NCBI GenBank assembly: GCA_023079485.1
Contig: CM041108.1
Location: forward strand, 62,001-126,000
Direction of reading: 5' to 3'
Length of the DNA stretch: 64,000 nucleotides
Source: Archilochus colubris
Taxonomy: Eukaryota; Chordata; Aves; Apodiformes; Trochilidae
The position numbers and the translations under genes were made by a program. The stretch's first letter is position 1, and each line of letters starts with the position of its first letter. The notes under the pieces were generated by a model. It saw only the letters and a program-made list of their open reading frames with translations. It was not told where the DNA came from and did no database searches. Shown in pieces: positions 58,373 through 64,000 of this stretch.

Positions 58373-61300
58373 GTGAGTTAAAAGCCGGAGCTTCCCGCGG
58401 GTGGCTGCGGGAGCCACTCGGAGCCGCTTTTCTCCTCAGGAGGCGGGTGCGGCTCACCCCCCCACTCCCCTCCCTTCCTCCCCCTGGGGGCAGCCGGTAC
58501 CGCCCGGCGGGGTGGAGGTTGCCGGGCATTGTCTGGCGGGCTCCGAGATGGGACTTTTCGCCATTTTATTCGGGAGTTTCCAAGCCTTCAAAGGGAGGGG
58601 GGTTGAGCTGTCGGGGTTGGGCGCGTTATCGGTGGGGTCAGCCCGAGGCCGGGCTGCGGAGATAAGAGAGGTTCTGGAAGGGTTTGCGAGGAGGCACCTG
58701 GAGCTCCACTATCCCCTACCAGACCTTGGAATAGTGGGCGGGGAGGAGCTGGGGTGTTTTCCCCCCCTTTTTGTCTTTTTCGTCGTTTTTTAACGAGAAA
58801 AAAAAAAAAGATTCCAGGCAGACCCTGCGGGTCTCGTAATCAGGGCAGGGATCGCGTGGATTATTTCGCGGGGATGTGGGGGGTTTTGGGTGTTTTCTTG
58901 AGCAGTGACCTCTGCATTCTTGGCACAGGAGCAAGAGCTGGGAGCTTCAGATTGGTCTAGAAGCTTAGAAGAGTATTAAAGGGCAATTTGCTCGAGAAAA
59001 AATAAAAAGCCTCGGTTAAAGCCATCCGTTTGGTACTGTTACCCTCTCTTTCAGAGGGATGCTGGGGCCAAGTGCAAAGGGTGTGAATATAATAGAAAAA
59101 TAGATTAGATACAGCAAGTCATATATGGATATTTATATATATGTGCATGTATGAGCCTTCATTACATTGATACCTTCAGATCTGAAACCTAGAGGTGGGT
59201 AATTTTAACTTTACCCCAAAACCCAACAACTTGGTGTAATCCAGGTACTGAAACGAGATGGAGAGGGGGGGAAATTTCTTCTCGACTTAAAAACTTCCCA
59301 CTAAAACCTTTTAGAGCAAAGTACACACCAAGCTTGAAACATGGCACACAAATGGTTTAATAATCCACTCCTGGGTTCTGTCTGTCTGGGGGAGGTTGTG
59401 GGCTATTTGGGGGATGGATGAACATGTTTGTGGCTTGGCTTGATGGGGCAGTTTGCAGGGGAATTGAAGAAGAATTTAAAGAGCTTGTTGAAGCTCAAGA
59501 AAACAGCCCCACAAAACAGCAGCTTGGTGTAATCCAGCTACTGAACAGAGATGGAGAAGGGGGGAAAAATATTCTTGTCGACTTAAAAACTTCCCACTAT
59601 AACCTTTAAGAACAAAGTACACACTGTGCTTGAAACATGGCACACAACTAATAATCCACTCCTGGGTTCTGTCTGTCTGGGGGAGGTTGTTGGATATTTG
59701 GGGGATGGATGAACATGTTTGTGGCTTGGCTCGATGGAGTGGTTTGCTGGGGAATTGAAGGAGGATTTAAAGAGCTTGGTGAAGCAGAAGATCTCCTTCA
59801 GTGCCATGCAAAAACCTGAAGCTCTGAGCTGGTGGTAGTTGCTGACTGGCAATCAGCACAGCTCTTCATGATGCCTTGTGTGAAATCAGCCCAGTCAGGG
59901 ACTTCAGCTGCTGTTGAGGAATTGTATTTCACCTGCTTTGGATCAGCTCTTCTCTTAAATTTCCATAAATCAATGGGAAGTGGTGATGAATGGCTCTGGA
60001 AAAAAAATAAAAAATTGTGGGGAGGTTTTATCTTGCATGAAGGAGAACTTCATACTCTGTAGGGTCTGGTTGATGCCAAGATGAGATTATGTTGGCAAGA
60101 TGATGGCAGGGGACAGGGTGGCCCTGTTAAACCTGAGCCCTGGCACCTGTTTGGAAGCTTTTCCAGCTGGAGGTCTCTTCCTCTGTCATAGCTGAGACAA
60201 ATTGGGTGGCTCTGCACATCCCTTGCTGGAAGCTGCAGCATTCTGGACATGTGCTCCAAAATGCCAAGTGGGGAAATGAATCTAGCTGTAATTTCATTCC
60301 AGAGCCTCGGAGAGTCCATGTGATGAAGCACATCCCAGGATTTGCTGGTCACAGGGTTGGCAGAAGGTTTGGCAGGGAGGGGAGAGCAGCAGTGCTGCTT
60401 CTCAGCACCCCAGGAAAGAGCTGGCAGCTCCAGAGAATGGGGGGGCTTCAACTCTTGCTTGGACAGGATAAAAACCTTCCTGCTTCGGGTCATTTTTCTG
60501 AGCCTGTTGGGGTTGGTTCCAGGGGTTCTTGGGTTGGCTCCTGACCTGCAGCAGGTTGGTCCTGCCTGTCAGGAACCTTTCTCAGGTGGGGTTATGTTAG
60601 TGCACCAGGCTCTCCTCAAGCTGCTCAGCATCCCTGCAGCACAATTCCCCTCCTCTGAACACCCCCCCAGCCCCCTTCACCTGCTGACACCAAAAGCTGT
60701 TGATATTTTTAATTCCTATTTTTACTGTCTTCTCCTCAGTCCTTGGCTGGGGATGGGGTTGCAGCTGCTCTCCAGGTTTGTTGTTAGGTTTTTTTGTTTT
60801 TGTTTTGGTTGGTGGTGTTTTGGTTTTTTTTTGGGGGGAGTGGTTCTGGGCTTTTTTTTTTTTTTAATTTTTAAATTTTTGCTGCCAGATTTTCCCAAGA
60901 ATTTTACTGCAGAGTTTAGGAAGCAGCAAGGTTCCTACTCCTGGGTTTTCTGCTGTCATTGTTATGAATGCAATGGGATAATGTGATTAAAAAATATGCA
61001 AGGGATTGATTTTTTTTTTTTTAATTTTTATTAATCAAGGCTCTGTTTGCAAGTGCAGTGCAGTTAAGGAAAATGCATGGCAATGTCTGCAATGATTAGT
61101 TTAGTTGGATTGGCACGGTCCCATTAGGTGGATTTTCTTTCCCCTGATTATCTTAGCTACCAGTCCCTGTCCCTGGAGCACCGAGTAATCTTCTTATCGA
61201 CTACAATTTGTTTTTCTTTGGTGCACAGAGGGAGTGGCAGATTTTGAAATTCTTGGGATGTGAAGCTCTGAGCAGGGCGTTCCCCAGGGCTTGGGGACAG

Positions 61301-64000
61301 TCGGTCTCCCTTTCAGATCATCTCCTTTGATGGCTGATAACCCCTGACAGTCTCTCTTCGAAATGAATTTGAATAGAGGAGCTTAAAAAAAAAATGGTGA
61401 TACCCAGGAACTAATGTTTTTACTTGGAGAGAGAGCACTCTGTGGCGTAAGCTTGGGGCAGCTGCTTGGCTTTGCTCCTGAAGTCCCCCAGAACTTCGAA
61501 CAGGACACTGATGCCAACTGGAAAAAGAAAAGAAATCGATTCTAATTTGGTCTCTCTTCCAATGCTAAACCATTTCTGCTGTGCCCTCAAGGCCTTTAAA
61601 GATGCAAAGTATCTTTTTTATCGCTTGACCTTTTTGTATAATCAAATCTCAGGCGATGCAGGCTCGATATTGCATTTTTTTTTTTAATTGTGTTTGGTTT
61701 TATTGGTCTTTTTCCTAAGCCATCTCCAATGCTTCTGTCTCTAACCTGTCTGTTTCCAATTACCAGGGTTTAGGGTGAGGGGAAAAAAAAAAACCAAACC
61801 AACCCCAGTGATTTGTTTGACATCAGAATTGTGTGTTTCACGTTGTTATTTTTGTGTTGTGTGCTCAAGTTCTCGCTGACAAAAATACCCCCAGCCTTGT
61901 GCCATTTCTGCAGACCTTGGGGACTTGTAATTGCCTGCTGCATTGAACAAAGAACTCCACCTAGGGGAAATTTCCACTTCTCTGGTGAAGTCCTCACTAG
62001 AAACAGCTCAGGAAAATTCCAGCCTTGAGCTTGGGGCTTTCAATTTGCTTTCAGTTCTGAAAACTCTGCTTCCAGTAAGTGTTAGGAAACAGACTGTCTG
62101 GGGAAAGGGACTCTCTCCAGTGCCTCGGGAAAGCTTCTACCCAGAGCAGAGATATATGGGAGGAAATTGGGCAAATCAGATGGATATTGCAGTTTCTGCT
62201 GCCTTGTGGAATGCCAGAGGAAGGGAAACTGCTCTTTGGAGAAGGCCTTCAGCTCTCCTTGCTCCGTGTGAAATATTTATGGTCTCTCTCAATTAAGGCA
62301 GTAGTATCTCTGCTGGGGATCAGATGATTTTTCTTTTTGTTAATATCTTTGTTGCATTGCCTGAGAGTCCTTCAGAACCTGTTCTGCTGGTGGCTTGGGC
62401 TGGATGTGAGCTGGAGGAGTACAGACTGCTTCTTCAGAACCTTGTGGAGCAAGGAGGGATTGATGCAGCACCCTCTGTTCTCTGCTTTTTTCCTCTGAGG
62501 GTTTGATTTGGAGGTTTATGGGCTTGATTGTTGAAACTGCAGCTTTTCTGTAAATCATTTTAGCCAAAACCTTGTTCTTGGGTTGAAAAAGAGAAGTGCA
62601 CTGTCCCCAGCTAACTCTTTCCTGGTAGAGGCTTTACCTCAGTTTCCACACTTGGGCTCTTCCTTCTCTTCTTGTTAGCTACTTGGCTTTTCTAAATTGA
62701 AATAATCCTCCCTTACATGCAGGAAAACTTTGGTGTCATTGATTTTTAGTGTAGGCATTCAGCACCTCTGAACCATCTTCTTAATCTAAGATGATTCTTG
62801 CTCTTAACTGGAATGCTTCAAATATTTACAGTGGCCTGGATACCACTCTGCTGAGGTTTCTGGTTCAGAACTGGACTTGCACTGGAAGATTATCCCGTTT
62901 TTTTTCTCTGAAAATGTTGTCTGCAGCTGGAATGGCCATGCTTTGCCTTCTCTACAAGTTTGTCCCAAGCAAATGACATCTTGTCGTGGGCTTTACTTCA
63001 CAGTTTATCTTAAATGCAGTCTGGAGGGCACTGACACTATCCTAATTTTGTCATTTCCATTACAGTATTTTAATTTTCATCTTGTTGCTGTAGGTGCCAG
63101 TAAGTCTCAGGTCAGAGTAAGAAGTGAGCAGAGTGAACTGTTGGGTTTCTGTCTTTCTAAAGCTTTACATTCCACCTGGAGGTGCATGATGGAGATACTA
63201 ATGTTCTGCAAATGGTGCTAAACTAATCTTTTTAGCAGTGAAACGCAGCTTGCTTGGCTTAATGTAGTCAGGTGTCCACCTGATCAGGAAAGCCCAGGGC
63301 TAAGCTGCTTACCAGCACTTCGTTCTGAGGCATTACACTGGCTGTTCTGTACATAGCTGGTGGGGAAAACAATGCCTGCATTATTTTTCAGATTGACCCC
63401 TAAGTGCATTAAATGTAATTATAAAGCTTTGTTGTTTTGTGCTGTCAACCAGGAGTGTGTTCGTGTAGAGATGTATCCCTTGGAGGCTTCCATTTGGGGT
63501 TCTGGCTTTGGGTTCTGGCCTTTATTTCCATTTTCATTGGCAACAAAGGGAAGGTCAAACATTCTTTGGGCTTCAGGAGGGGCAGAGCTGATGGATGCAG
63601 CAAGGTCCAGCAAGTAACATCTTCTAGCAGTAGTTTGGGGGAAGTCTGAGCTTTTGAACTCCTGAAGGAATATCTGGCTGCAGAGTTTAAATCCCTCTTT
63701 GTGGGGCCCTTTCTGGAGCTTCCTCCTCGGAAGCTGTGAAGGTTTTGGGGTTTTTTCAGCTCCTGGGATGTCCTGCATGGGTGAGCAGTACATGAACCCC
63801 AGGGCCTGAGGTTGGCATTCTGGGCAGTGCCTGAGCTTCAGAGCTCACAGAGGAGAGGAGATCAAGAACTGGTTGGCTCAGGTGGCTTTCCTGGATTTGG
63901 AGGCTAACTGGAAATCATTAGGAGATGATGACTCGGAGCTCAAGCTTTTCAAGTCACCAAACAGGAAGGGCTTAAAAATTGCCAGTGTAATTTAGCTGCA
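58373..64000 (+). other. APLP2: APLP2 intron 1, partial
   Basis: Begins at the donor GTGAGT after exon 1 and continues beyond the window. No second exon of APLP2 was recognised; APP-family first introns are long. Apart from the tandem duplication near 59213 and T-rich stretches at about 60790-61030, it contains only unique DNA. Small open frames here lack support. Confidence 0.8.
59213..59793. repeat. Tandem duplication, 293-bp unit, two copies
   Basis: Copy 1 about 59213-59505 and copy 2 about 59506-59793. Both contain TTGGTGTAATCCAG (59231 and 59524), CGACTTAAAAACTTCCCACT, AATAATCCACTCCTGGGTTC and TGGATGAACATGTTTGTGGC at the same spacing, with roughly 10 percent differences and small indels. 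A short open frame in it (59418-59609) is a by-product, not a gene. Confidence 0.95.

Noticed and set aside
57872..58665. Plus frames of 60-160 codons in the APLP2 promoter and early intron
   Set aside because: CG-rich open frames; the real start with a signal peptide at 58292 and donor at 58373 explains the region better.
1..64000. tRNA, rRNA, CRISPR, endogenous retrovirus or LTR
   Set aside because: Looked for cloverleaf boxes, spaced repeats, and paired LTRs with TG...CA ends; none was convincing by eye.

Overview
The window is vertebrate nuclear DNA, most likely from a bird. Four substantial minus-strand CR1 LINE copies and one CR1 scrap are present, no mammalian-type SINEs or ERVs were seen, introns are short, and two CpG-island promoters occur. 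The gene pair PRDM10-APLP2 is adjacent in human 11q24 and, as I recall, on chicken chromosome 24. No prokaryotic or viral sequence was recognised.

Layout. (1) About 1-41,020, minus strand: PRDM10, a PR-domain C2H2 zinc-finger transcription factor. I placed 23 coding exons (31,906 down to 289) and one upstream noncoding exon in a CpG island at about 40,875-41,020. The exon lengths sum to 3,636 nt, exactly 1,212 codons including the stop, and every splice phase agrees. The protein has an acidic N-terminal region, a zinc knuckle plus PR domain, one lone finger, an RG-rich AT-hook-like segment, nine more fingers, and a glutamine-rich C-terminus. Notable parts are a 12-nt microexon (13,380-13,391), a GC-AG intron after the second coding exon, an in-frame 120-nt cassette-like exon, and two short uORFs. 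(2) About 39,985-41,460: a GC-rich promoter region. It holds the presumed PRDM10 exon 1 and, about 0.9 kb further into the gene, a separate TATA box with three CCAAT boxes facing the same way. (3) About 41,500-57,700: intergenic DNA with two CR1 copies, three AT-rich blocks (one a long imperfect palindrome), an (AAT)n microsatellite, and a chain of phase-compatible exon-like blocks on the plus strand (48,430-56,413) that may be an undescribed gene or lncRNA. (4) About 57,730-58,372: the APLP2 CpG-island promoter, with a perfect CRE, CCAAT and GC boxes, APLP2 exon 1 (signal peptide) and a possible divergent minus-strand ORF. (5) 58,373-64,000: the start of APLP2 intron 1, containing a 293-bp tandem duplication.

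PRDM10 (minus) and APLP2 (plus) are arranged head-to-head about 17 kb apart. They are not known to act in one pathway; the arrangement looks like conserved synteny. Human comparisons are from memory and have not been aligned.
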